DNA from: DATARH01 sp035550515
GTDB lineage: Bacteria; Pseudomonadota; Alphaproteobacteria; ATCC43930; CGMCC-115725
NCBI GenBank assembly: GCA_035550515.1
Contig: DASZOZ010000047.1
Coordinates: 1-64,000 of the forward strand
Direction: 5' to 3'
DNA length: 64,000 bases
Shown piece after piece: positions 1-8,151 of this stretch (its first letter is position 1; each line of letters begins with the position of its first letter). The notes under the pieces were generated by a model. The model had not been told where the DNA came from. It searched no databases and saw only the letters and a program-made list of their open reading frames with translations. The position numbers were made by a program, and so were the translations under genes.

Positions 1-845
1 AGCGGCGGCAGCGCCGCGTCGGCCGCGGCACGCTCGCGCTCGGTGGTCGCCGCGTGGCCGGTGGCCGCGGCCGCCTCGCGTTCCGCCTCGCGCAGCTCGC
101 CGGCGATGCGCTCGACCTCCGCCCGCGCGCCGCGCCAGCGAGCTTCCAGCAGCCGTGCCTCGGTACGGCGGATCTGCTCCGACAGCCGGCGATAGCGCTG
201 CGCCTGCTTTGCCTGGCGCTTCAGCCCGTCGAGCTGCTGCGTCATCGTCACGATCACGTCGTCGACGCGCAGCAGGTTGTCCTCGGCCCCCTTGAGCTTG
301 AGCTCCGCTTCGTGGCGGCGCTGATAGAGCCCGGCGGTCCCGGCCGCCTCGTCGAGCAGCAGCCGGCGCTCGGTCGGCTTGGCGGCGATCAGCGTGCCGA
401 TCCGCCCCTGGCTGACGATGCCGCCGGCATGCGGCCCGGTCGCCGCATCGGCGAACAACAGCTGCACGTCGCGTGCTCGCGACTCCCGGCCGTTGACGCG
501 ATAGGCCGAGCCCGAGCCGCGATCGATGCGGCGGACGATCTCGATCGCGTCGCGGTCGTTGAACGCGACCGGCGCGTCGCGCGCCGCATTGTCGATCGTC
601 AGCGATACTTCGGCGACATTGCGGGCCGGCCGATTCGCCGAGCCGGCAAAGATCACGTCGTCCATCTCGCCGCCGCGCAGCCGCCGCGCCGAGGCTTCGC
701 CCATCACCCAGCGCAATGCCTCGACGAGGTTCGATTTGCCGCACCCGTTAGGCCCGACGATCCCGGTCAGGCCGGGCTCGATCGGCAGCTCGGCCGCGTC
801 GACAAACGACTTGAACCCGGCGAGGCGAAGACGCTCGACCTGCAT
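1..845 (-). CDS. smc: Chromosome segregation ATPase SMC, N-terminal part (cut by window edge)
   Basis: This is the N-terminal 281 residues of a structural-maintenance-of-chromosomes ATPase, which compacts and segregates DNA as a homodimer with ScpA/ScpB. The start MQVERLRLAGFKSF is typical of bacterial SMC. The Walker A loop GPNGCGKSN lies at residues 31-39, followed by the conserved EALRWVMGE segment and, near residue 140, the Q-loop region (GGIVSQGRI). From about residue 190 the sequence turns charged and heptad-like (many E, R, A), which is the beginning of the coiled-coil arm. The hinge and C-terminal ATPase half lie beyond position 1. It follows the DsbA-like gene by 7 bp on the same strand, an arrangement known in alphaproteobacteria. 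Confidence 0.95.
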   Translation of the reverse strand, partial: MQVERLRLAGFKSFVDAAELPIEPGLTGIVGPNGCGKSNLVEALRWVMGEASARRLRGGEMDDVIFAGSANRPARNVAEVSLTIDNAARDAPVAFNDRDAIEIVRRIDRGSGSAYRVNGRESRARDVQLLFADAATGPHAGGIVSQGRIGTLIAAKPTERRLLLDEAAGTAGLYQRRHEAELKLKGAEDNLLRVDDVIVTMTQQLDGLKRQAKQAQRYRRLSEQIRRTEARLLEARWRGARAEVERIAGELREAEREAAAATGHAATTERERAAADAALPP

Positions 846-852
846 CGCTTTG

Positions 853-1491
853 CTAGGCGCCCGCTGCTTTCGACAGCGCCGCGTCGAGCGCGTCTTCTTC
901 CGGGGCGCCCTCGAACTTCACGCCGTTGATGAAGAAGGTCGGCGTCGAGTTGACCCCGAGGTCCTGGGTCGCGCTCAGGCGGCTCTGCAGCACCTTGTCC
1001 TCGACCGATTTGTTGCCGAGGCAGGCATCGAACTGCGTCTTGTTGATGCCGCCGAGCAGCGCCAGCCGCGCCAAATCCGTCTTGTAGTCCTTCGACAGCA
1101 CCCATTGCCGCTGCGAGCCGAAGAACGTATCGACCAGCGGGTAGAATTTGTCGGCCGGCGCGCAGCGCGCGATCATCGCGGCGCGCAGCGCCGGCTCGTC
1201 GAGCGGATAATCGCGCATGACCAGCCGCGCCTTGCCGGTATCGATCCATTTCGTCTTGAGCTTGGGCAGCACCTCGGTCGCGAAATGCGCGCAATGGGGA
1301 CAGGTCAGCGAGGCGTATTCGATGATCGTGACCGGCGCGTCGGACTTGCCGAGCACCCGGTCGTCCGGCGTCACGGCCAGGACATTGGCTTGCGCGGCCG
1401 GGGAGGGGGGCTTGGCCGGCGGCTGCGCGGCGCTGGGGAAAGGGGAGGCGAACACCAAAATGGCGAGCGCCGCAGACAAGATTTCACGCAT
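853..1491 (-). CDS. Periplasmic DsbA-family thiol:disulfide oxidoreductase
   Basis: A 212-residue secreted thioredoxin-fold protein. It has an N-terminal signal peptide of about 22 residues ending near AAAQ, the redox motif CPHC at residues 64-67, and the cis-proline loop NSTPTFF near residue 180. Asp-Ala-Pro-Val-Thr just before the active-site strand is typical of the DsbA/thioredoxin_4 group. It would oxidise or isomerise disulfides in the periplasm, but the substrate cannot be read from the sequence. It lies between the DUF721 gene and smc on one strand and is probably co-transcribed. Membership of the family is firm; calling it DsbA itself would be too specific. Confidence 0.88.
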   Translation of the reverse strand: MREILSAALAILVFASPFPSAAQPPAKPPSPAAQANVLAVTPDDRVLGKSDAPVTIIEYASLTCPHCAHFATEVLPKLKTKWIDTGKARLVMRDYPLDEPALRAAMIARCAPADKFYPLVDTFFGSQRQWVLSKDYKTDLARLALLGGINKTQFDACLGNKSVEDKVLQSRLSATQDLGVNSTPTFFINGVKFEGAPEEDALDAALSKAAGA

Positions 1492-1547
1492 CCAACGCGT
1501 CCTTCATACCAGATATTGATGTTAGAGGGTTCGGCCGGCTCCTGCAA

Positions 1548-2042
1548 TCACTCCGGCTCACCCATCACGCGACGGCCGAGCCGTGCCAGGACATCGCGTA
1601 ACTCCGGGTTCTCGACAGCGGCAAGCTGGCGGTCGAGGGCCGCCGCCGCGGCCGGCGCCGGCGACCGGGATGCCGGCCGCGCGGCCGGCGCCGCCAGCGG
1701 CAACGGGCCTTGCACCAGCGCGAGGCGCGTCACCGCCGCGCGGCCGAAGAACAGGTTGACGCGCTCGATCAGCAGCGGCGACCGGTGCTGCACTTCGAGC
1801 GCCTTGGCGGGCGTCACGCGCAGCTTGAGGGTGCCGCCGCGCGCCAGCGCCTCCGGCCAGGTCGCGGCGGCCAGTTCCGCGCCGACGATCGCCCCCCAAT
1901 GCGATTTGAGCCGCACCAGGATACCGCCGCCATGCCGCGCGACGATCGGCCCGACAATCCTCGGCACGGCCGCGCCGGCGGCGCGGAACCCCAGGCCGCG
2001 CTCGCTTCCGCTTCCGGCGCCGGATAGATTCGTCTCGCTCAT
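1548..2042 (-). CDS. DciA/DUF721 family protein
   Basis: A 164-residue basic, Ala/Pro-rich protein. The DUF721 core runs from about residue 25 (AAVPRIVGPIVARHGG) through LKSHWGAIVG and LKLRVTPAKALEVQHRSPLLIERVN to the FFGRAAVTRLALVQGPL segment. DUF721 proteins include DciA, which helps load the replicative helicase, so a replication role is an inference. The chosen ATG at 2042 overlaps the ATG of divergent mutY at 2041. No strong ribosome-binding site is visible because the upstream DNA is mutY coding sequence, so a later start is possible. DUF721-DsbA-smc opposite mutY is a recurrent alphaproteobacterial order. Confidence 0.75.
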   Translation of the reverse strand: MSETNLSGAGSGSERGLGFRAAGAAVPRIVGPIVARHGGGILVRLKSHWGAIVGAELAAATWPEALARGGTLKLRVTPAKALEVQHRSPLLIERVNLFFGRAAVTRLALVQGPLPLAAPAARPASRSPAPAAAAALDRQLAAVENPELRDVLARLGRRVMGEPE

Positions 2043-3102
2043 GCCGTCTTCCCGACTCGATCCTGCCGCCGACCCCGCGGCGCTGCTCGCCTGGTACGAC
2101 CGCCACCGCCGCGACCTGCCATGGCGTGCGCCGGCCGGGGTGCGGCCCGACCCGTACCGCGTCTGGCTCAGCGAAATCATGCTGCAGCAGACCACGGTCG
2201 TCACCGTCGCGCCGTATTTTGACCGATTCGTGGCACGCTGGCCCAGCGTCTCGGCGCTCGCCGCCGCCTCGCTCGACGATGTGCTGCATCAATGGCAGGG
2301 GCTCGGCTATTACGCACGCGCCCGCAACCTGCACGCCTGTGCCAAGGTGGTCGCCGAACGGCATGGCGGGCGCTTTCCCGAGGACGCCGTGAGCTTGCGG
2401 GCGCTGCCGGGCATCGGCGACTACACTGCGGCGGCGATCGCGGCGATCGCCTTCGACCGCCGCGAGGCGGCGGTGGACGGCAATGTCGAGCGCGTTGTGG
2501 CGCGGTTGTTCGCGGTGCGCGAGGCGATGCCGTCGGCGAAGCCGCGGCTGCGGGCGCTGGCACGCGGGCTGGTACCGGCGGCGCGGGCCGGCGATTTCGC
2601 GCAGGCGATGATGGACCTCGGCGCGACGATCTGCACGCCGCGCCGCCCGCGTTGCGTGCTGTGCCCGTGGCGCGACGCCTGTGCCGCGCGGGCCGGCGGG
2701 TTCGTCGAGGATTTGCCGCGCCGCGCCGAGAAACCGGAGCGGCCGATGCGCTACGGCGTGGTCTTCTGGCTGACCCGCCCGGACGGCGCGGTGCTGCTGC
2801 GCCGGCGCGAGGAGAAGGGACTGCTCGGCGGGATGATCGAGGTGCCCTCGACGCCATGGCGCGAACGGGCATGGGAGGGGGAGGAGGCGCTCGTATCGGC
2901 TCCCGCGCGGGCGGCGTGGCGGGCGCTGCCGGGGGTGGTGCGGCATGGCTTTACGCATTTTCCGTTGGCGCTGACGATCCTTGCGGGCGAGGCCGAATCG
3001 CCGCCCGACGGCCTCTGGGCGCGGCCCGAGCAGTTCAAGGACTACGCGCTGCCGACCTTGACCAAGAAGGTCGTCAAGCACGTGCTGTCGGTGCTGGGAT
3101 AG
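2041..3102 (+). CDS. mutY: A/G-specific adenine DNA glycosylase
   Basis: A 353-residue MutY that removes adenine mispaired with 8-oxoguanine. The N-terminal HhH-GPD domain holds catalytic Glu45 (SEIMLQQT), the helix-hairpin-helix LPGIGDYTAAAI at residues 122-133, and catalytic Asp146 in VDGNVERV. The [4Fe-4S] ligands are C198, C205, C208 and C214 (C-x6-C-x2-C-x5-C). The C-terminal NUDIX-like 8-oxoG recognition domain begins near residue 235 (MRYGVVFWL) and ends with GFTHFPLALTIL. Length and domain order are normal. The gene diverges from the DUF721 gene and converges on hisE with a 2-bp gap. The same frame stays open far upstream, but MutY similarity begins at this ATG. Confidence 0.95.
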   Translation: MPSSRLDPAADPAALLAWYDRHRRDLPWRAPAGVRPDPYRVWLSEIMLQQTTVVTVAPYFDRFVARWPSVSALAAASLDDVLHQWQGLGYYARARNLHACAKVVAERHGGRFPEDAVSLRALPGIGDYTAAAIAAIAFDRREAAVDGNVERVVARLFAVREAMPSAKPRLRALARGLVPAARAGDFAQAMMDLGATICTPRRPRCVLCPWRDACAARAGGFVEDLPRRAEKPERPMRYGVVFWLTRPDGAVLLRRREEKGLLGGMIEVPSTPWRERAWEGEEALVSAPARAAWRALPGVVRHGFTHFPLALTILAGEAESPPDGLWARPEQFKDYALPTLTKKVVKHVLSVLG

Positions 3103-3104
3103 CG

Positions 3105-3434
3105 TTATTTCCGGCTGTTCTTTTCCGCGATCCCCGAGATGCCCTCGCGCCGGGTCAGCTCGGCGGCGACGGCGTCGGGCGTCAGCCCGGCGGCGGCCCA
3201 CAGCACCAGCAGGTGGTAAAGCAGATCGGCGCTTTCGCGGGTGAGCGCGGCGGGGTCGCCTTTGACCGCCTCGATCACCGCTTCCAATGACTCCTCGCCG
3301 AGCTTGCGGGCGACGCCGGCCGGGCCGGCGGCGAGCAGTTTCGCGGTGTACGAGGTCTCGGGGCTGGCGCCGCGCCGGGCCTCGATCGTCGCCCACAGCC
3401 GTGCGAGGGCGTCACCGAGCGGCGGCGAGGGCAT
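3105..3434 (-). CDS. hisE: Phosphoribosyl-ATP pyrophosphatase
   Basis: A 109-residue all-alpha MazG-like enzyme for the second step of histidine synthesis, hydrolysing PR-ATP to PR-AMP. The family signature is clear: SYTAKLLAAGPAGVARKLGEE (residues 28-48), then EAVIEA and ESADLLYHLLVLW, which carry the metal-binding acidic residues. It is last in the leftward his run; its ATG directly follows the hisF stop codon. A separate stand-alone HisE, not fused to HisI, is normal in alphaproteobacteria. Confidence 0.94.
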   Translation of the reverse strand: MPSPPLGDALARLWATIEARRGASPETSYTAKLLAAGPAGVARKLGEESLEAVIEAVKGDPAALTRESADLLYHLLVLWAAAGLTPDAVAAELTRREGISGIAEKNSRK

Positions 3435-4193
3435 CTAAAGCCGCACCGGGATGCCGGCGGCGGCCATATGGGCCTTGGCCTGGCCGATGCGGAATGTGCC
3501 GAAATGGAAGATCGAGGCGGCGAGCACCGCGGTGGCATGGCCGTCGCGGATGCCGTCGACCAGGTGGTCCAAGGTGCCGACGCCGCCCGAGGCGATCACC
3601 GGCACGCGCACCGCGTCGGCGACCGCGCGGGTCAGCGCGATGTCGAAGCCGGATTTGGTGCCGTCCCGGTCCATCGAGGTGAGGAGGATTTCGCCGGCGC
3701 CGTAATCGGCGAGGCGGCAGGCCCATTCGACCGCGTCGATCCCGGTCGGGTTGCGCCCGCCATGGGTGAAGACGCCCCATTTGCCCGGACCGGTCTGCTT
3801 TGCGTCGATCGCGCAGACGATGCACTGGCTGCCGAATTTTTCCGCCGCCTCGCGGACGAATTCCGGCCGCGCCACGGCGGCGGTGTTGATCGACACCTTG
3901 TCGGTGCCGGCGAGCAGCAGCTTGCGGATGTCGTCGACCGTGCGCACGCCTCCGCCGACGGTCAGCGGCATAAAGCATTGCTCGGCGGTGCGGCGCACCA
4001 CGTCGTAGATCGTGTCGCGGTTTTCGTGGCTCGCGGTGATGTCGAGAAAGCACAGCTCGTCGGCGCCCTCGCGGTCGTAGAGGCGCGCCTGCTCGACCGG
4101 GTCGCCGGCATCGGTCAGGTCGACAAAGTTGACGCCCTTGACGACGCGGCCGCCCTTGACGTCGAGACAGGGGATCACCCGCATCTTCAGCAT
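3435..4193 (-). CDS. hisF: Imidazole glycerol phosphate synthase, cyclase subunit
   Basis: A 252-residue (beta-alpha)8 barrel that uses ammonia from HisH to convert PRFAR into IGP and AICAR. The catalytic aspartates are in RVIPCLDVKGGRVVKG (Asp11) and IVCAIDAK (about Asp130). Phosphate-binding segments GGVRTVDD and ASGGVGTLDHL are present. Length is normal for the family. Its start overlaps the end of hisA by 7 bp, indicating translational coupling. It pairs with HisH, encoded about 2 kb upstream in the same operon. Confidence 0.96.
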   Translation of the reverse strand: MLKMRVIPCLDVKGGRVVKGVNFVDLTDAGDPVEQARLYDREGADELCFLDITASHENRDTIYDVVRRTAEQCFMPLTVGGGVRTVDDIRKLLLAGTDKVSINTAAVARPEFVREAAEKFGSQCIVCAIDAKQTGPGKWGVFTHGGRNPTGIDAVEWACRLADYGAGEILLTSMDRDGTKSGFDIALTRAVADAVRVPVIASGGVGTLDHLVDGIRDGHATAVLAASIFHFGTFRIGQAKAHMAAAGIPVRL

Positions 4194-4927
4194 CGGTGCC
4201 GCCCCTCGGCCGCGGCCAGCGCGGCCCTGGCGTCGAGCCCGCCGTCATACAGCGCGCGGCCGACAATCGCGCCGGCGACCCCATGTTTCTCATGCGCCCG
4301 GAGCGCGGCGATGTCGGCCAGCGTCGACACGCCGCCCGAGGCGATGACCGGCACGCCGACCGCCTTGGCGAAGGCGCCGATCGCCTCGGCGTCGATACCC
4401 TGCAGCGTGCCGTCCCGCGCGATGTCGGTGACGACGATCGCCGCGACCCCGGCATCGGCAAAGCGCAAGCCCAATTCGACGATGCCGATCTCGCTGGTCT
4501 CGGCCCAGCCTTCGACCGCGACCTTGCCGTTGCGCCCGTCGATGCCGACGACGATACGGTCGGGGTTGTCGCGCGCCGCCATGCGCACCAGTGCCGGGTC
4601 GCGCAGCGCCGCGGTGCCGAGCACGACGCGGTCGATGCCGAGATCGAGCCACGCGTCGATCGCGCCGCGGTCGCGGATGCCGCCGCCGAGTTCGATGATC
4701 GTCTGCGGCACGGCGCGACGGATCGCGCGCACCGCCTCGCCATTGATCGAGGCGCCGGCAAAGGCGCCGTCGAGGTCGACGACGTGCAGCCAGGAGAAGC
4801 CGACGGCGGCGAAGTCGCGCGCTTGCGCCGCTGGATCGTGGTGGAACTGGGTGGCGCTCGCCATTTCGCCGCGCACCAGCCGGACGCAGGCGCCGCCTTT
4901 CAGGTCGATGGCGGGGAGGAGGATCAC
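4187..4927 (-). CDS. hisA: ProFAR isomerase (HisA)
   Basis: A 246-residue TIM barrel that isomerises ProFAR to PRFAR, the substrate of HisF. The general acid/base pair lies in ILLPAIDLKGG (Asp8) and VVGIDGRNG (about Asp128). The phosphate loops GGGIRDR and IASGGVSTLAD are intact. It lies between the GNAT gene and hisF. A palindromic repeat of about 100 bp fills the gap directly upstream of its start. Confidence 0.96.
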   Translation of the reverse strand: MILLPAIDLKGGACVRLVRGEMASATQFHHDPAAQARDFAAVGFSWLHVVDLDGAFAGASINGEAVRAIRRAVPQTIIELGGGIRDRGAIDAWLDLGIDRVVLGTAALRDPALVRMAARDNPDRIVVGIDGRNGKVAVEGWAETSEIGIVELGLRFADAGVAAIVVTDIARDGTLQGIDAEAIGAFAKAVGVPVIASGGVSTLADIAALRAHEKHGVAGAIVGRALYDGGLDARAALAAAEGRHRC

Positions 4928-4928
4928 G

Positions 4929-5029
4929 TCACCCCCACCCTGACCCTCCCCCGCTGGCGGGGGAGGGAATTGGCAACCGTTCGCGCGAACCCTCCTCCCC
5001 CGCTGGCGGGGGAGGGTCGGGGTGGGGAC
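4929..5029. repeat. Double-hairpin palindromic intergenic repeat
   Basis: Two near-identical hairpins, each a run of CCTCCCCC, a CGCTGGCG turn and GGGGGAGG, sit at 4944-4967 and about 4993-5016. Outer arms (CACCCCCACCCTGACC at about 4929-4946 and GGTCGGGGTGGGG at about 5014-5028) can pair around both. The unit resembles the short GC-rich palindromic repeats scattered in alphaproteobacterial genomes. It lies inside the his operon between the GNAT gene and hisA. It might protect or attenuate the transcript, but nothing in the sequence proves a function. There is no T-run, so it is not a standard terminator. Confidence 0.85.
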
Positions 5030-5051
5030 AAAGACGACACCGGCACAGCCC

Positions 5052-5612
5052 CTACTCGACGAGGCGCTTGTAGTAGTAGTGGCCGGGGACGGGCTTGCCG
5101 TCGACCCAGGCGTAGTCCGGATGGGTGCCCCAGCGGCGGTAGTTGAGACCTTCGTAAAGGCTGATCGCGGCGCGCTGCGTGGCGCGCAGGTCGAGGTTGA
5201 GCACGACGAGCCCCAGGTCGTCGCGCGCCAGGCGCTCGACTTCGAGGATCATGCCGCGCGCCAGACCGTGCCCGCGCGCCCAGGGGGCGACGAAAGCGGC
5301 GGTGATCGTGCCGGAAAACCGCTGCGCTTCGTTGTTGCGCGGGGCTTTCGACAACTGCGCCGACCCGGCGATCACCCCGTCGAGGCGCCCGACCACCAAC
5401 CGGCGGTCGGGGATCAGCAGCACGCCTTTCCAGTAGTTTTCCAGCACGTGGCGCGGCGGCGGCTTGAGCCAGCCGAACCCGCCGCCCTCGTTGATCGCCG
5501 CCTCGGTGGCCTCGCACAAATCGTCGAGATCGGTGCCGGCGCATTGCGTCAGGCGCTCGATCGCGACCTTGCCCTTGGCCTGGGCGCTCATTTCCGTCCG
5601 GACATCGCTCAT
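5052..5612 (-). CDS. GNAT-family N-acetyltransferase inside the his operon
   Basis: A 186-residue GNAT protein. The acetyl-CoA-binding core is visible: AAFVAPWARGHGLARGMILEVERLA (motif A with the R-G-H-G-L-A pyrophosphate loop, about residues 106-130), then LNLDLRATQRAAISLYEGLNYRRWG (motif B). The ending HYYYKRLVE is also usual. The substrate is unknown. Its start overlaps the hisH stop by 4 bp, so it is translationally coupled to hisH, and hisA follows. Non-his genes within this operon are known in Rhizobiales. A role in histidine synthesis is not implied by position alone. Confidence 0.82.
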   Translation of the reverse strand: MSDVRTEMSAQAKGKVAIERLTQCAGTDLDDLCEATEAAINEGGGFGWLKPPPRHVLENYWKGVLLIPDRRLVVGRLDGVIAGSAQLSKAPRNNEAQRFSGTITAAFVAPWARGHGLARGMILEVERLARDDLGLVVLNLDLRATQRAAISLYEGLNYRRWGTHPDYAWVDGKPVPGHYYYKRLVE

Positions 5613-6250
5613 GGGCGCCAACGTAGGAAATTGCTGATCAGGCGCAAGCCCGCCGCCTGGCTTTTCTCGGGGTGGAACTGGGTGCCGACCAGGTTGCCGC
5701 GGCCGATTGCGGCGGTCAGCGGCTGGGCGTAGTCGGCGGTGGCGATCAGGTCGGCGGGGTCGCTGACGGCGAAGTGGAAGCTGTGCACAAAATAGGTGTG
5801 GCTGCCTTCCCCGACGCCGTCGAACACCGGATGCGAACGCGCCAGCACCAGCTCGTTCCAGCCCATATGCGGAATTTTGCAGCGCGGGTCGGCCGGTTCG
5901 ATCGCCACGACCTCGCCGGCGATCCAGCCGAGACCGTCGACCACCTCGAACTCGCGGCCGCGATCGGCCATCAGCTGCATGCCGACGCAGATCCCGAAAA
6001 ACGGCCGGCCGCGGGCGATCACCGCCTCGCCGATCGCCTCCTCCAAGCCGGGTACCGCCGCGAGACCGCGCCGGCAATCGGCGAAGGCACCCTGGCCCGG
6101 CAGGACGATGCGGTCCGCCTGCGCCGCCGCGTTGGGATCGCGGGTGACGACGACCCGTTCGTCGCCGCCGATCTCACCGGCCGCGCGCTCGAAGGCCTTT
6201 GCCGCGGAACGCAGGTTCCCCGAGCCGTAATCGATGACTGCCGTCAGCAT
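5609..6250 (-). CDS. hisH: Imidazole glycerol phosphate synthase, glutaminase subunit
   Basis: A 213-residue class I glutamine amidotransferase supplying ammonia to HisF. The triad is Cys88 in GICVGMQLM, His193 and Glu195 in TQFHPEKS. The oxyanion segment LPGQGAF is at residues 50-56. The conserved GWN loop (HMGWNELVL) and the HTYFVHSFHF segment are present. Its start overlaps the end of hisB by 7 bp. The frame is open further upstream inside hisB, but the family N-terminus (AVIDYGSGNL) fixes this start. Confidence 0.96.
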   Translation of the reverse strand: MLTAVIDYGSGNLRSAAKAFERAAGEIGGDERVVVTRDPNAAAQADRIVLPGQGAFADCRRGLAAVPGLEEAIGEAVIARGRPFFGICVGMQLMADRGREFEVVDGLGWIAGEVVAIEPADPRCKIPHMGWNELVLARSHPVFDGVGEGSHTYFVHSFHFAVSDPADLIATADYAQPLTAAIGRGNLVGTQFHPEKSQAAGLRLISNFLRWRP

Positions 6251-6849
6251 TTCAGGCTGCCGCTCAACGTCCCTTTGGTCGACGGCACCGCGCCGGCGCG
6301 GCGCGGGTCGATCTCCACCGCCTGACGCAAAGCGCGCGCCAAGCCTTTGAAGCAGGATTCGACAATATGGTGATTGTTCTCGCCATAGAGGTTTTCGACA
6401 TGCAGCGTGACGCCGGCCGACTGGGCGAACGCCTGAAACCATTCCTTGAACAGCTCGGTGTCCATCTCGCCCAATTTGGGCCGGGTGAAGACGACCTTCC
6501 AGATCAGGTAGGGCCGGTTCGAGCAGTCGAGGCTGACGCGGGTGAGGGTTTCGTCCATCGGGATCATCGCGCTGCCGTAGCGCTGGATGCCGGTGCGGTC
6601 GCCCAGGGCCTTGGCCACCGCCTCACCGATCACATAGCCGGTGTCTTCGGTGGTGTGGTGAAAATCGATATGCAGGTCGCCCTTCGCCTCGAGGCTGACA
6701 TCGATCAGGCTGTGGCGGGCGAGCTGGTCGAGCATGTGGTCGAGAAAGCCGATGCCGGTCGCGATATGGCTCGCACCGGTGCCGTCGAGATCGACGCGGC
6801 CCTTGATCCGCGTTTCCTTGGTGTTGCGTTCGACCGTCGCGACGCGCAC
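6244..6849 (-). CDS. hisB: Imidazoleglycerol-phosphate dehydratase
   Basis: A 201-residue IGPD catalysing the sixth step of histidine synthesis. Metal-binding His/Glu motifs are present: FLDHMLDQLARHS, DLHIDFHHTTEDTGY, and ENNHHIVESCFKGLARALRQA. I chose the GTG at 6849 (VRVATVERNTKETRI) because it matches the usual family N-terminus and has AGGAGA 6 bp upstream; an ATG 39 bp earlier has no such site. It is the first his gene of this leftward run. The upstream 150 bp carry no other gene. Confidence 0.94.
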   Translation of the reverse strand: MRVATVERNTKETRIKGRVDLDGTGASHIATGIGFLDHMLDQLARHSLIDVSLEAKGDLHIDFHHTTEDTGYVIGEAVAKALGDRTGIQRYGSAMIPMDETLTRVSLDCSNRPYLIWKVVFTRPKLGEMDTELFKEWFQAFAQSAGVTLHVENLYGENNHHIVESCFKGLARALRQAVEIDPRRAGAVPSTKGTLSGSLKC

Positions 6850-7016
6850 CGCATGTCTCCTGGCCGCATTGCCGGCATATAAGCCCAAGGCGGCGCCCGC
6901 CCAAGTCCCGGCGCCCCATCTGGCGGGCCGTCTTTTAATACGAAGCGCCGGCGCCTGCCACTATTGCCGCGAATGGTGAAGAGCGGGTGTACCGCGCGCG
7001 CTCTCCGCCGCCTGCG

Positions 7017-8135
7017 TCAGGCCGCGATGAGCCGCGCGATCAGCCGGTTCACCTCGGCGGCCTTTTCCATGTGCGGCAGGTGGCCGGCATTGTCGAGGAT
7101 GTGCACGGGAAGCTTGGCGGCCAGAGCCTCGGCATGGGCCACCGGAATGATCCGGTCCTCGCGGCCCCAGATGATCTGCCGCGGGACAGGCAGATCTTTG
7201 ACGATTTCCGCCCAACCGGCCCGCTGGATGCCGTTGGGAAACCATTCCTGGGCAATCCGGCGCAACGTGTCGGCGACCCCGTCGAGCCGCTTATAACGCA
7301 GCACCTCCTCGACCATGGCGCGGCTCACCAGATCGGGGTCATGAACGAGCAGCCGCAGCACCTCCTGCGCCTCGCGCCGCCGCTCCATTTTCACAAACCC
7401 GTCGATAAACGCCGCATTGACGTCCGCCCCGAGTTCGGCGGCGGCGATCAGCGTCAGGCTGGCGACCCGATCCGACTGCCGCCCGGCGAAGCTCAATGCA
7501 ATCGCGCCGCCCATCGAATGGCCGACGAGATGCACCCGTTCGATGCCGAGCGCGTCCAAAAAGCGGTCGATGTCGGCGGCAAAACCGGCGCTGTCGATCG
7601 GCCCGGTCAGCGCTTTGGTCGAGCCGCCATGGCCGGGGAGATCGAGCGCGATCGCGCGACGCCCTTCGGCAAGCGCCGGCTGGTTGAACATCCAGCTGTT
7701 GAGGTCGGCGCCAAAGCCGTGGATGAAAAGGAGCGGCGGTCCGTCGCCGGCGCCGATCTCGAGATAGTGCAGACGATAATCACCCGCGACGACCTCGCGC
7801 GGCGCCGCTGCTTCAGCCTCATCGCCGGCGGCGTCGTCCCTTTCGGGCACGACGAACCCGGCGACAAATGCCTCGATCTCGGCATCGGGCGTGTCTGCCG
7901 GGGCCAGCACCGCCAGGAGCGCGCCGATCGGCAAGGTGGCGCCTTGCGCCGCCACGACCCGCCGCAGGATGCCGTTCTCGCCGGCCTCCATGACGTTGGT
8001 GATCTTGCTGGTCTCGATCTCCAGCAGCTCGTCGTTCGGCCCGACCGCGTCGCCTTCGCGCTTGAGCCAGCCGAGGACCTTGCCCTCGGTCATCGTCAGG
8101 CCCCATTTGGGCATGGTGATCGGGGTGACGGTCAT
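7017..8135 (-). CDS. acoC: Acetoin dehydrogenase E2-type lipoyl domain / alpha-beta hydrolase fusion
   Basis: A 372-residue protein with a biotinyl-lipoyl domain (residues 1-80, lipoyl-lysine Lys44 in ETSKITN) joined by an acidic Ala-rich linker to an alpha/beta hydrolase domain from about residue 120. The hydrolase has nucleophile Ser207 in GHSMGG, an acid in WGREDRIIP and a C-terminal His in NAGHLPH. This architecture is known from AcoC of acetoin cleavage, where acetyl is moved from E1 to CoA via lipoate. It differs from classical E2 proteins in having the hydrolase fold instead of a CAT-like catalytic domain. It is last in the E1alpha-E1beta-E2 run. The true substrate (acetoin or another diketone-type compound) is inferred. 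Confidence 0.85.
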   Translation of the reverse strand: MTVTPITMPKWGLTMTEGKVLGWLKREGDAVGPNDELLEIETSKITNVMEAGENGILRRVVAAQGATLPIGALLAVLAPADTPDAEIEAFVAGFVVPERDDAAGDEAEAAAPREVVAGDYRLHYLEIGAGDGPPLLFIHGFGADLNSWMFNQPALAEGRRAIALDLPGHGGSTKALTGPIDSAGFAADIDRFLDALGIERVHLVGHSMGGAIALSFAGRQSDRVASLTLIAAAELGADVNAAFIDGFVKMERRREAQEVLRLLVHDPDLVSRAMVEEVLRYKRLDGVADTLRRIAQEWFPNGIQRAGWAEIVKDLPVPRQIIWGREDRIIPVAHAEALAAKLPVHILDNAGHLPHMEKAAEVNRLIARLIAA

Positions 8136-8151
8136 CGCCCGCCGTCCCGCC

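Noticed and set aside
526..2040. A 500-codon N-terminal extension of MutY
   Set aside because: The frame is open but the sequence is antisense to smc, the DsbA gene and the DUF721 gene; MutY similarity begins at the ATG at 2041.
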